Shown: positions 27,186-39,000 of the stretch, piece after piece
How positions within the stretch are numbered: the first letter of the stretch is position 1
Layout of the letters: each line of letters starts with the position of its first letter
Assembly (NCBI GenBank): GCA_014549065.1
Contig: JACDOX010000038.1
Span: forward strand, 5,776,547-5,840,546
Reading direction: 5' to 3'
DNA length: 64,000 nucleotides
DNA from: Cardinalis cardinalis
Taxonomy: Eukaryota; Chordata; Aves; Passeriformes; Cardinalidae
Program-made: the position numbers and the translations under genes
The notes under the pieces: model-generated
The model's database searches: none
What the model saw: only the letters and a program-made list of their open reading frames with translations
What the model was told of the DNA's origin: nothing

Positions 27186-30100
27186 TCCAACAAAATTGTA
27201 ATCTGGAAGAAAAGCAATTAGACTTTGTGAAATCCCAACTCAGTGTAGTATCTGGCTTTGGTAAATGTGGAAGCCAAAAATAAACATCTGCTTGGCAACT
27301 TCACTAGGAGTTAAGTGTAAATGCAGTTTTCATCTTTTGAGTGAATGTGGCATTCAGTGCCGGTTAACATCTCTTAAGGAGAATGATCCATAGTTGAGGC
27401 TGTAAAGCATTTTTTTTTCTTTTTTAATTACAGTTATGAACATCCATTGCCTTGGGGAAATCCCCTACCCCAGTTTCTTTCCGGACCTAACTTCTTATGT
27501 GCCAAAGCATGAACTTTTCTTGAAAGTTTGAAAGTAGTTAAATGGGATTTTTGTGACTTATTAGACATTGGAANGGAGATGGTCTTCCATCAATCTGTGC
27601 ATGATATGGAGTTACATTTAAAAGTGTATTAGAGAAAATGTAAGCAGTCCCACTCTTTTCTCCAGGAGGGGGAAGTCTGCACATGATAGGGACTCTCCCA
27701 GGATGCCACACCAGCCTTGGGCTCCAGTTCTGATAGGACACAGCTGCAAACATCTTCAATAACCTGGTCATGTAAGAGCTTTGCTTTTCAACAAATCTTC
27801 TGCAACNTCTGCTCCTACCACAGCAAATTTGTTGTACTGTGGGTTAGGGAGGATTGAAGTGAATGCAGATTTGTGGTAGCATGCTATTGGGACAGTGGGG
27901 AGGGGTGAAAAGGGACAACTTGAGGCATCACTAAGGGAAACACATCGTTATTGCTAGGGATGGTGGTTATTTGTAGGATCTTTCTTCTAGAACTGAACAG
28001 TGCTATGACTTAGTCTTCAGTAATGTGGTGTAAAAATCTTCTGGGAAGGGAGGAGTTTTTTAGTATATTTCTAACGTACATTTCTTGAGGCAAGGATTCT
28101 CAGCATTGAATGAAGAAAGGTCTGCCAGGGAAATTTGTCAGAGAATGCATGGTGTAAATGTGCCAGACTTTTTAGACATAGCTGAGGGTAGTGGGTACCA
28201 GACAATGAAGGGATGNGAATTTCCCAGTTAGGCAGTAGTTACTCAGAAAATGTGCTCACAAATCCTGATAACAAGCACCGTATGTAGGAGTCATGGAGGA
28301 AGGGTGTTGTATATTCCTCCTGTCACCCACTTTATATATGTACAGTATAAATGTATTCATCTGATGCCTTCTACTGTTCATAAAAACTTGATTCCACAAA
28401 CATCTTTCTCTGTGAATAAAGGGGGAACTAGAGAGAATACGTAATCCCCTTGCTGAGTGTTCATGAGTAGTTAATTNCTCTTCTCCACTTGGCGAATCAT
28501 CATTTATGATATGATAGCAGCAACTATATCCAGCAGAACCTGAAAAGGAAAATTAAACCTGAGGTAATCATACCTTCATTCTCCCAGAGAGAGTGGCACA
28601 TTGTGCCTCAGCTTATGCAAACAGAATTTTTATTTAACACTTATCACACTGACTTGGGACTTCTAGTGCTTTGGCACAAGAATGAGTTTTTCTACAAGTA
28701 GTGACATCAGCTTTGGTTTTTAGAAATGTAATCTGTCTGGTACATTGTGAAGAGGGGAATGAAACAGGGAGACACTGTTTGCTGTGTGCTGTTACCATGC
28801 AGAGTGAGGCAGCTGTAAAAAATACCTTTATGTCCCACAAGCACATGGACCTGAGAAGTGCATTGAGGCATGTGCAGCATTGCCCTTTATGTGTGCAGCT
28901 GCTGGCTGGCAACAACAGTAATGATGTTTTGTTCTTGGTAACATCCAGGACATGAACAAACATGGTGAAACAAAGTAATGAGCAGAAGCTGAGATTTAAA
29001 TCAGCAAAGGCTCACTTGGGTGCAGATGGCACCGGTTACTGCTTTGAGCAACTCTCCCGATTACTGCACAGTTTGCCAGCATATCAAACAATAGAATGGG
29101 GGTGCTGATAAATAATTAATAAGGATTTTGTTGAATGCTTGTCTCCCAGGCAGTATCACCATGGAGATGATGTGCCTTTTAGGATGTGAAAACTAACAAT
29201 CTCTGAAACAATCGCATTGTGTCAACCTTACTCTTTCCCTGAAAGGGAGAGCTCTGAGAGATGTGTTAGCAGATTGCACACCACCAGGCACTAATTCTGC
29301 TCACACTCACAGTGGCCTTTTGTCAACTTTTCAGTGACTGCATGAAATGTTTTCTATGACCATGCAGAAGCTTGTTCCTAGAATTACATGTCCTGCATGA
29401 TGCTGTTTAGTACTGCATCTGGCCCAGGGCTGGAATCTCAAGATAACTTTTTTTAAGCAAATGGACACAGCAAAGGTGGTACCTACCATGTGGTAGGAGG
29501 CTTACAAAAAGAAGTCCTCATAAGTGTACCTTTTCAGAGCCCTTTGGATGCTTCATTTTCCCCTTTTCAGAACCCTTTGGAACCTTCTTCCCACCTGGAA
29601 GGTCCAGAGGCCAGTTAGACAGTTATTCAGCCCGCCCCTGCCTTTCCTTTTTTTCCTTTGTGCAACCTCTGGAAGTGCCATTTCAATGCAACTGCATTAT
29701 CAGCATTCCCCTCCTTATCATTTGATTGCAGCCACCTCAGGGACCACATAATTTTGTGGCTTTGTTTCTTTTCCTCTTGNGTTGGTGATGTCTGGGCTAA
29801 GAGCCATAGGCAGAGACTCCCCTGGAAAAAACATTATATGGTGCCAGACTTTCTTAACTTGGCTCTTTGGAGCTGGAGAAAGAACAATGTATCTTTTCTC
29901 TCCCCACCCCGAACATCCTCTGTTCTCCCTTTCTCTTCCTCCCACTTCCACACCCCGTTGGCGCTTGACACCTTCGAATCTCAAAGAAAGGAAGCAGAGC
30001 TATCAAACTGGCTGGGCTCACCCACTTCCCATTGCTGGGTGGGGATGGATTCAGTTCACAGCTTTCAGAAAGAAGAGTTTTATGTGTGTTTAAGCTTCCC

Positions 30101-31529
30101 CTCCCTCTTCACCCAAATATTTTAAAATAATTTTCTTTAAATGTCTTTTCTGACATATTGCTCAATGGCAACAAGCTGGTTTCCCTTTCTCAGGGAACTT
30201 CACTCTCTGTCCTGATGGTGGTTTTTTGACTCTCCATAATAGTATTGCTAGGGCCCATTGGAATTTGTTTGAGCATGGATGGTATGTAGAAGTGCTGGAA
30301 CCAGCTTAAAAGTCACAGCCTCCCTCGGTGGAAAAAACCAGTTCATATCTCACTATGGTCCTAAAAATAGCCTTGGTAGATAATAGAGAGTGGAAGATGG
30401 TTTTCAATGGATCTAAATGTACTGCATGCAGAAATTGCTGTGAAAGGGTCAGTGGTTTGTGGCATTTAAGCAGTCAGGCTCAACTACAGCACTCACCAAC
30501 TTAAAAATCTGTGACTGCACTGTGGCTAGTTCTACCTTAATTTATATTCACACAACTCAGCTGGAAATGAGGCGAACTTAGATTCATTAGACTAAAACAA
30601 ACACATGAACCAACTTCCTGAAATCAATTAAAATAGATTTTCACTTTGATGAAAACACAGCTTTTTTTTTTTTTCTCAGCTGTAAATGATGATGCCAGCA
30701 GAGACTCAGCAGACATGAGACATGGAGATTTGATACGGAAATGGGCACCTATTGCCATGCCCTTTGCCAGATATTTAGACCTGGAGATACTTTTTTGTAC
30801 AGTGGTCTTGATCAGGCTCTGTAAAAATAAATTCTACCTGTTTTGCTCTGCTAAGCAGCCAAGAAGCTTGAAAAGGAAGAAAGACATTTCTCTCACAGAT
30901 ATGANTGAATGTACAGAAACCTTTGCAACTGTCATACTTTTGAAGTATTTATAGTCCAATTCCAGTTATTTGTATGAAACAAAAGTAAAGAAGCATGAAG
31001 TGTATTGGAAAATACTTTATAATCTCTCTACACCAGTTCAGGGAGTGAGTATAAATCCTCTTTCCAGCAAATGGAAACCAGTAATTTATTGGAGCCTTGA
31101 AGAAAACAATTTATTTCTCTATGATTCCTGCCCAGCACACTCTGCAAGCTGACTCATGGAGGGATGGGAAGCCAAAAGTTCTGCTCCCTCTTTTCTATCT
31201 GCTTCTGGAAGGCAGAGCAGCAGTGAAGCTGGGGCTGTGCTTGTGCAGAGCAGTTTGGGGGTGCCTGGTTGTATTAGAGGTTCACACCCCCTGCCTGTAC
31301 CATAGATTTTGGGGAGGGTATTCTCTTTACCTCCTTCTGAGCAGAGACTGGTACCAGAACTGGCGGTGCAGGTGGAGGCAGTTTCATCCCGTGTCTGACG
31401 GTCTTTCTTTCCCCCTGACCAATGTGTAGGACCATGCAGCCATCAGAGCTGCAGAAGATACTGGGGATGGTTTTGGTGCACACAGCCAGTAATGATCCCC
31501 AGAGGGTAACTTCACATGGCCTGTTTTTG

Positions 31530-31655
31530 AGCTGTGACCTTGGTGCTCATGCATGTATTTAACTTTGCATGTGTGAGCTGTCCCGCGAAAGTCAATGGCC
31601 TGCTCACATGTGTGAAGTTAGGCATGTGCTAAAGTGTTTTGCCAGATTGGATACT
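31530..31655. repeat. Ancient palindromic repeat, copy 1
   Basis: The arm 'aactttgcatgtgtgagc' at 31561-31578 pairs with 'gctcacatgtgtgaagtt' at 31602-31619 with few mismatches, around a centre containing 'gaaagtcaatgg'. The right flank, 'ggcatgtgctaaagtg' and 'ttttgccagattgg', matches what I recall of a sauropsid dispersed repeat with TTAAGCACATGC blocks. It is probably a palindromic non-autonomous DNA transposon remnant. Confidence 0.5.
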
Positions 31656-32095
31656 ATGTCTATAGCGGCTTTGGGTGAACTTGAACCTGTTTTGTTGGGG
31701 TAAGAGGCTTTAAATTTCATGATTAGGAATCTGATACGTTACTCTCTCCGAGCGCAAGGTCTTGGAGTTATCTGAAATTCTCATTAAGACAAGAAGCTAG
31801 GAAAAATACAGATTCCTCCACTAGTAATATTACTAAAAATACTATAATTAAATTATCTAAGTCTTAACCCAGTAAAATATATTGAAAAGTGTGGTAGAGG
31901 TATAAGTACGGTGTTTTGAGAGTACCAAAGGGACTAACAGTACTTTCTCTGCAGATATTGAGCTGGAATATTTGGAGTAGTTAATTTAGCTGATGTAAAA
32001 AGCGTGTTGCTTTTTCTGTACTCTTGATTCATAGGCTGTGACCCTTAATAAATTTTGATGTTGCTCACAGTGAAGCCACTGCTTTCAGAGAAAGC

Positions 32096-32126
32096 AAGAA
32101 AGCAGGCTAGAAAGAAAGAAAGAAAT
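32096..32126. repeat. (GAAA)n-rich microsatellite
   Basis: A short purine-only run contains several consecutive AGAA units. It is a simple repeat in intron 1. Confidence 0.75.
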
Positions 32127-34479
32127 GAGCCTTAANAATGAACAAACAAGTTCTTTCATAAGGTATTTTTCAATTTACCCTATTTCCTATTATGCTGAAG
32201 TTATTCAGGTCCATCATGCAGCAGTCTTGTAAGTGAGGTTTAGAAAAATTTGAGCCAGCTCTGTCTGGTATTAAAAGCATAAGTGCTCTTTGAAAATGTA
32301 TTTTCTGGAATATATTTCTGAAAGAAATAAATTTCATGAGAGAAGTTATATTATTATATATTTTAGAAGACCTGGAAGGGAGGCTTGTTTTACAGTCCAA
32401 TACCATAACATCTGTATGGTCTAAGCTAGGGGTCTTATTTTGCTCAGAGATATGAAAACAATGAAACAGGTAATAAATACCTGGAATGTGATTGTGATTT
32501 GTAATGTTTCCATGAAATACTGAATAAAACCCAACTGGGTTGCTTTCTTGTTTGTGTTGGTTTTTTTCACATCAGTAGACTTGAGCCCAAGTATTCTTGC
32601 TGACGTGGTCTGAGCAGACTGGTGTAGGTGAAAGAATTGACTGGCAGAAATCTGTTTCTTAGAAGGGAAGAGCTGGAATGAATGCTGTCCTGCTCCACTA
32701 ATCCTGCTCTGGGATGCCACCTCTGACAGTGACAGTCTGCTGACACCAATCATTCACTGTTCGGCCTTTCAGACCAGGTCACCAGTAAGGNTGTGCATGG
32801 CCTTTGAAGTGTGGAACCTATCCACTTGGGGATTGTGCAGGCCACCAGGCAGATGGCATGGGGTGAAAAGTATTTTTTGAGATGCCTTTGAACCTTTCAC
32901 TTTCCTGACACCCTTTTTGAGGAGAAAAATAGCAATTGAAGATTGGGAAAGGTATCAGAAATCATCCTTTAATAACAAGATGGTTTGAATAAGGCACTTC
33001 TGTGGGGTGTTGCGCAGTTTGGGAGGAAGAGGCAGGCAGCAGTTTCTGAGATGATACTGCCCTTGTTTCCTTACTGTCCTTGTTTCCTTTAGGAGTCATG
33101 TCACCTTTCTGTTTTGATTTGCTCACCTTCTGAAAGTGGATAAATTGTGCTGTTTCACCACTTGCTTATCAAGGTTTAACTAATAAATGGCTACAACTTA
33201 TGTGCTGTGCAAACAGACAGTGATACTACTTTGTGAGCATGTGAGTAAACCGCTCTTTTGTGCGAGTGCTTGTNCTGGTAACGTACAAGGGGCACTGCCT
33301 CCCACGCAGCGCTCTTGCTGTGTGTCAGGATTGCAGGGGATGGGCTGACCATGGCCAGGTGGCTGCTTAGAGCTGCCCTGGCTTCACTGACACCACTGAA
33401 GTAAAGATATTTCACACCTGCTGATTGTCTTTCCTTGTTTCCCAGTGCCAAGTGAGGGAAGAGAAAGTCTTGAATGTTAAAACCCAAGGGATGTGTTCAG
33501 CATGTATTCTTTCTTTATATTTGGGATGAGACATTGCAGCCTGGATGTCACTGACAAAATCCAAAGTACTTTGGCTAGGCTATTGAATTCTACCCCTGCA
33601 ACTGGAAGTGATTCTTTCAGGAGAGCTTAAGTACCATCTTTGAAATTTGGGTAAACTTTTAGGAATAGCCTTTATAAATTAAGATACCTTAATTTTCAGC
33701 ATGGGTTGTGGGACTGTAAACTCTCTGGTCCTGTTAAAAAATATGTTCCCAGGCAACAGATCTGTTTGCATTAGAATAATGATCCAAATGTATACTTACA
33801 AAGTGCTACCACACTTTTCAATCATGTTTGCATTTTTATATCTAAAAATATGTTTTCTTATATGCAATTATTCTAGAGAGGCCAGTGGGTAGATGTGCAA
33901 AAGTTCTGTCTGTGAAGCACGCAGTCAAGTTATCAGGAGATTGGCATGTCTTCTAGGCTGCTGTTATTACTTTACCAGCCGCGAATAGGGAAGAATTTGC
34001 TCCCCGTTGTATATTTGACAATGAAACCCTTCTTAAATTCTTCCTCAGAGCCAAATACAAGGCTGTCTTTTAATAAAAAATGTGTTTTTACTCATGTCTA
34101 TTGCAGGAATGCACATACTGCTCCAAGAGCCACCCACATCCTTCTGTATACAGGGTGTATTTGCATTTGCAATCAGTCCCAGTGCAAACGTGGGAAGGGG
34201 AAAAATCAATTGTCATCTTTAGAGTTGGTTGCCTTTTCCATCTCTAGAATTACTTGGAGGCTATCTTGGTCATTGATTCAATTAAGATCTGTTGTATTAC
34301 CTTTTCTAGAAATATGTGCCATGTAAAGAAGACTATAGCTATGTTGTTACTTTAAAGTCTCTATTCCAAGTATTTGGGTCAAGAGGAAAAAAAGAATTGT
34401 TTTGGGTTTAACATGCAAATCGTTTTGTCCCTTGATTTCTTTTTGTTCTGCTGTCCCAAAGTAGGGAGCACTTGAGCAA

Positions 34480-34560
34480 GAGCTTAATTTTAAGCACATG
34501 CAGCAGTCTTTGGGAATTCAAGGGGATGAGGCATGTGCTTAATGCTGTTTTGAACAATGT
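34480..34560. repeat. Ancient palindromic repeat, copy 2
   Basis: The 12-mer TTAAGCACATGC at 34491-34502 has an exact inverted copy, GCATGTGCTTAA, at 34532-34543, around a 29-base centre. The flank 'tgctgttttgaac' corresponds to the 'agtgttttgccag' flank of copy 1 at 31530-31655. The two elements appear to be members of one old family about 3 kb apart in the same intron. Confidence 0.55.
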
Positions 34561-35961
34561 TGCTTTTCAAAGTTGAGGGCTTTGTAAGAAGCCTGATCCT
34601 TTAAAGTGGCTCCTGTTTATGTACATTTCAATTTTATAATATTGTAAGTTTTTCTCTTCTTTCTTCGACATCCTCAGTGCTACATCATATAATGAAAACA
34701 ATACTGGTCATGCCACTTACAGTTACTGAAGTAGGCAGTGAATTTTTTTTCCTAGAGTAACTGAGGAAATAATGTAAATCATAGATTTACAAATGTTTTC
34801 CCAGGAGAAGTCCACAGTAGTTGGCTGCAAAGAATGACACAAGTTTGGTTTACCCATAAAAGGGTGGTCATCTCAGCAGGTCAGTGATGTTTTTCAAAGA
34901 CTTATTGTTGATTTTAAGCTAGCTGATAATTTATTCCCTGAACTCTAGCTTAAAAAAACAATGCAGGGTAAATATTGAGTATAATAAAGACCATGCTGCC
35001 ATTCAGTATGCACAATGCCCTCACCTTCCCTCTCCCACCAGCTTCTCTGCATTGTTGCTTTCTTCATATCTCATAGGGCATGAGATTACCTCCACGATTA
35101 TTTATGGGGGTGTTCAGATAAGCCCTTTTTTCACAGGCAACACACATACACACACTCACAAGGACTGTTATAATTTGAATTTATATTGCAAGTTCAGCTA
35201 TCACTTCCTCTGTTCCCACCCTGCCTTTTGGAAAGACATCCAGTCACATGATATGCTTGTAAAAAAGCTTGCTGATTGAGGAAGGATGCAGGAAGGATAT
35301 GGTTTTGCAGTGACTGCGTAAGTGTTGTATAGGACCTGAAGGCTTGGGTTTATATGAGGACGAGTTTAGATGTGAATTTTAAAGATTTATTTATTCTGAT
35401 TTTTGAATAAGTCACAACTTCCGGACAGTTTGCCTGCTTTAGAGAACCATGGACTAATCTGTGTTAATGGGATCCTTTATGTATTAACATGGATATCAAT
35501 ACATAATTGGCACCCTGGATTCCCTGCCTCTGTTCCATCAGAGATATCAAAGTTTTTTCAAATAAATTGTCTCAAAAGTTTCTTTTTGAAATTGTCAGAT
35601 GCAATCATGTCTTAGCGAGTATGCTTCCCATCAAAATCTCTTGAGGAGTTTTGCCATTTGCATAAGGAGAGTGCTTAGGCTAGCACAGAAATCTTTCTGA
35701 AAGATGCTGTGTTCCCCCTCAGTGAAGTCCTAAGACCTGAAGATCCCAAAACTTAATGATACCCGTTACACTGTCATGAGAATGTATTTATTGTTACATA
35801 GTNAGGGAGCTGGAGCATGGAGGTTTGTATTTTAAAGGTTTGTTTTGGTCATTACATGTTCTGCCAACATCTAACACCTGTATTTATTTTTTAACTCTTC
35901 TTAGTGGATTGGATGCATCTGTTCAGTTCCAAGAATAACGCTTGATTTCCTGCANTTATAG

Positions 35962-36082
35962 GTCGCAATAAAATCCATTCGTAAGGACAAAATTAAGGAT
36001 GAACAAGATATGGTTCACATCAGACGAGAGATTGAGATCATGTCATCCCTCAGCCACCCTCATATCATCACCATATATGAAG
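35962..36082 (+). CDS. NUAK1: NUAK1 exon 2: VAIK lysine and helix C
   Basis: First visible coding exon of the AMPK-related kinase NUAK1 (ARK5). The protein is activated by LKB1 and acts in cell adhesion, myosin phosphatase control, metabolic stress survival and axon branching. The exon opens in phase 0 after an AG acceptor with VAIKSIRKDK, whose lysine (residue 84 if exon 1 has 80 codons) anchors ATP phosphates. IRREIEIM supplies the helix C glutamate, and the exon ends in HPHIITIYE just before the hinge. It is 121 bases long, ends in phase 1, and is followed by the donor gttagt. A single undetermined base (35955) sits in the acceptor region. Identity is firm: the residues match human NUAK1 as I recall it almost throughout. 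NUAK2 is the nearest alternative, but the tail in exon 7 excludes it. Confidence 0.96.
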
Positions 36083-39000
36083 GTTAGTAAATGTGATTTT
36101 CCTCCCGACTGCTCTGTTATGTTCTTGCAGACCTGATGTTCATGTTTCTTGAGATCATGCAACCCTTACTCCTTGTGTAGCCCATCCCTTACCAATGAGA
36201 CTGCCTTGAGCACTGCCTTCCCTCTGAGCTACCAGTGTTTCACAGATGCATAAACCTTTGCTAGGAAGAGCTTCTTCCTGTGTGAGTTCATTGTGTCAGT
36301 CGCAGGTGGGAGATGGTTGCATGTATCACCTCATGTCCTTGCTCCCACTGTACAGTTCAGTTTCATTTCACCCTCACTCATGAACCAGCCTGATGTCTGT
36401 TTCTGTTCTCAGCCCCTAGACCAGTCCTTGTTTGCTTTATTTTCCCTGGACTGCACAGGACTGCTCTTATCTGCTCTAGGACTTTGGCCCTCCCTTACCA
36501 GTCAGTTCGAGTTTCTACTTCTGTCATTGCAGCTTTTCCCCCTGAATCCCAGCATCCACTTCCTGTCCACGGCTGCACGCTTTCCTGTCAGTCTAGTGGC
36601 TAGCTTATCATTCCTTTTTCCTTTTCCTGTCTTCCTCCTCTACTTCCTTTCTTCCTGGGACACAGCTAGGAAGATTTGCCAGTTTGTTTATGTTCCAGCA
36701 CTAGCTTGGCAGGTCACGTTATGTGCATGCTAGAAGATGCCAGTCAAAAGGCCTGTTGCTGCNGGGAGGGAGGCTGCATGTTGGACATGGGATGTAGACT
36801 CTAGAGGTTCAGAGGGACCTGGGTCAGGCAGTCTTATCCCTGGGGATCACCCTTTTTCCTCTGTGGAGGACAGGAAGCCTGAATGTAGCCCTACACATTT
36901 CCATAGCTGTGAGGTAAATGAAGAAGGTGTGAGATGTGTATGGCAGCTCTGCTCTGAGAGTTGATACGACTGATTAAAACAAGGGCTGTCTTGGCGTACT
37001 GTTACACTATCGCATATTGAGTTATTCAAAAGCGTGTTCTTGTACTTGAAAAGATATGAGTATCTGTCTTTTTATTGAGTAAACTAATAAAAGGATCTGG
37101 GAACAGAAAAGGGGAGGGATGCTGTGTCAGCATGTGGGTTGCAAATGGAACAAAAGTTACTTCAAATATGGATGGGAACTCAGGAAGAAAAAATATTGAG
37201 CATGCTGTGGTTCTTTGACCAGTTGCCCTTCTCATCCTTACTTAAAATAGTTTTTACTGAGTTAAAATATTTGTAAAAGTGAAAAAGATTACAGCATTTT
37301 TAGGAAGCAGACGCTAAGTCCTGGGGGAGTAAAACTTCCCTCTCTGGCCCTGCGGAGACAGGAGCAATACTTCTGCAGCAAAGCCAGTTGAACTTCATGA
37401 TGGAGAATTCATCTTGTCTGAGGAGGATGAGCACCCGTATCAGGTTCTGGTGTGTTTTCCAAGCAGTCAGAGTCAGTATTTGGCCTGTAGCAGCCAATGC
37501 TGTAACTTAAGATACCGTAGCACTGGGAAGATGTGTGGTTATGCAGCTGAACCCACAGGGAGCTGCCCAGAGGTGAGGGTGTGACCTCAGGGGCTCTTGA
37601 GTGTGAAGAGTACGTGTTGTGAAGTTAAGGGACTACTACATCGAGGGCTGAAGCATTTGTATCCTCTCAAAGCTGGACTTCAAACACATAGGTTTTCCTC
37701 TGGAGTGATGCATAAAGAGTGATAATATTGCTGTCCCCTGACACAAAATGTTGAAGTCAGTAAATCCTAAGAGGTGGGCTTCATCTCACTAAAGCAATCC
37801 AACAATTCTGCAGTTGGTGTATGCTACAAGTCTAGTGTCCCTCTCTAGTCAAGAGAATTCAGCATCTTCCCGGGGTGGTTGGCTCCCTCCTGGGAGACCT
37901 TTTTTCAGNTAAGTGGGATAAATGACATATTGGAGGCTCCTGTTGGAGTCTAGCTGACTAACTTAGATCAGATCAACTTTAAGACTGAAGCCACCCTAGA
38001 GATATTTTACTCCTATCTCACAAATTTTTACTGCAGGTTTCCAGACTGCCACTGCACTCTCTGTAGGTGCCAGGTTGCACAGATGTACCATGGACAATGC
38101 TGGATATCCCTGTAATAACCTTTGAAAGCTCTTTGTACTGCATTTACAAACATGTTTTCCTCAAGTAGGATCTTGTTTAGGTATCCTTTTGACCTTCTTG
38201 TTAATAGCAATTAACCTCTGAATTTGTCTACTTGATGTAAACATAACCTTATCTTTTTTAATGGATACCAAGCAAATTCAGATGTGTGGAAACCAAGCTT
38301 TCCAGTTTAGAGGTACTGCTTTGTAACCTAATCATAAGGCATGTACCTTGCCCATTACTGCCAGGGCAGATGCACAGTTGTGACTAAAGAAATTCCATCC
38401 TCTCAGCAGGGCTGTAATTGCCAATTTGTTGAGTGTGGCTGTGAGGGAAGTGCTCCTTTAAGTGACTTTAAACTCCTTGAAAGGGACTGGATAAACGACG
38501 TCGGCTTTGTTGACTGTGTTCTGATTTCACCACATAAATTTTAGTTTATAGAATAATGCCTCTGTCCATTCATCTGTCTGTCTCTCCCCTGCCACTCACC
38601 CTTCCTTTGCCCTATTGCTTTTTTGCCTTGAAAACTCCAGAATTTTATTATAAAGCCTTTGAGAGCTAACATATTTTTCCAGGGGTAGCTTGAGTGCAAA
38701 ATCTGCCTCATCTGGCAATACTTTATAAAAGTTAAACCAGGGAAGGAACATTCTGCGAACATTTAAACACATGTTGGGCCAATCATGAGGGTGAAGTTAC
38801 ACTTGATACGTTTAGGAGTGAGCTCTTGAGTCTGTAGTGCGAAGTACAGTTGTCTGCATGACTCTTTCTGTGCTGAAAGAGTTGTCCTTGGTTGGCATAA
38901 CCATACAGAAAAGTCTGCCCTTTTGCAAAATGTACTTAAAGGCTATTAGCTAACATGTCTGTAGAAATAGTTTACTGAAGATCTTCCCTGGAGAATGAAT

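Larger units (their letters stand above)
14419..35961 (+). other. NUAK1: NUAK1 intron 1 (visible part)
   Basis: This is more than 21.5 kb of non-coding sequence between the gap and exon 2, ending in an AG acceptor at 35960-35961. A long first intron is normal for this gene. No frame in it shows a recognised domain. It contains microsatellite-like tracts at 23610-23651 and 32096-32126, T-rich low-complexity sequence at 27138-27185, ancient SINE-like fragments at 18450-18515, 22700-22800 and 26325-26540, palindromic repeats at 31530-31655 and 34480-34560, and a possible CR1 tail at 16145-16182. The rest is unremarkable AT-rich DNA. Enhancers are possible but cannot be called from one genome. 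Confidence 0.7.

Noticed and set aside
29658..30125. 155-codon frame in intron 1
   Set aside because: Serine/leucine-rich because the DNA is pyrimidine-rich, and no domain or splice context is present.
36293..36733. 146-codon hydrophobic frame just after exon 2
   Set aside because: The run of Leu, Phe and Ser follows from T/C-rich DNA. It looks like membrane segments but no family fits.
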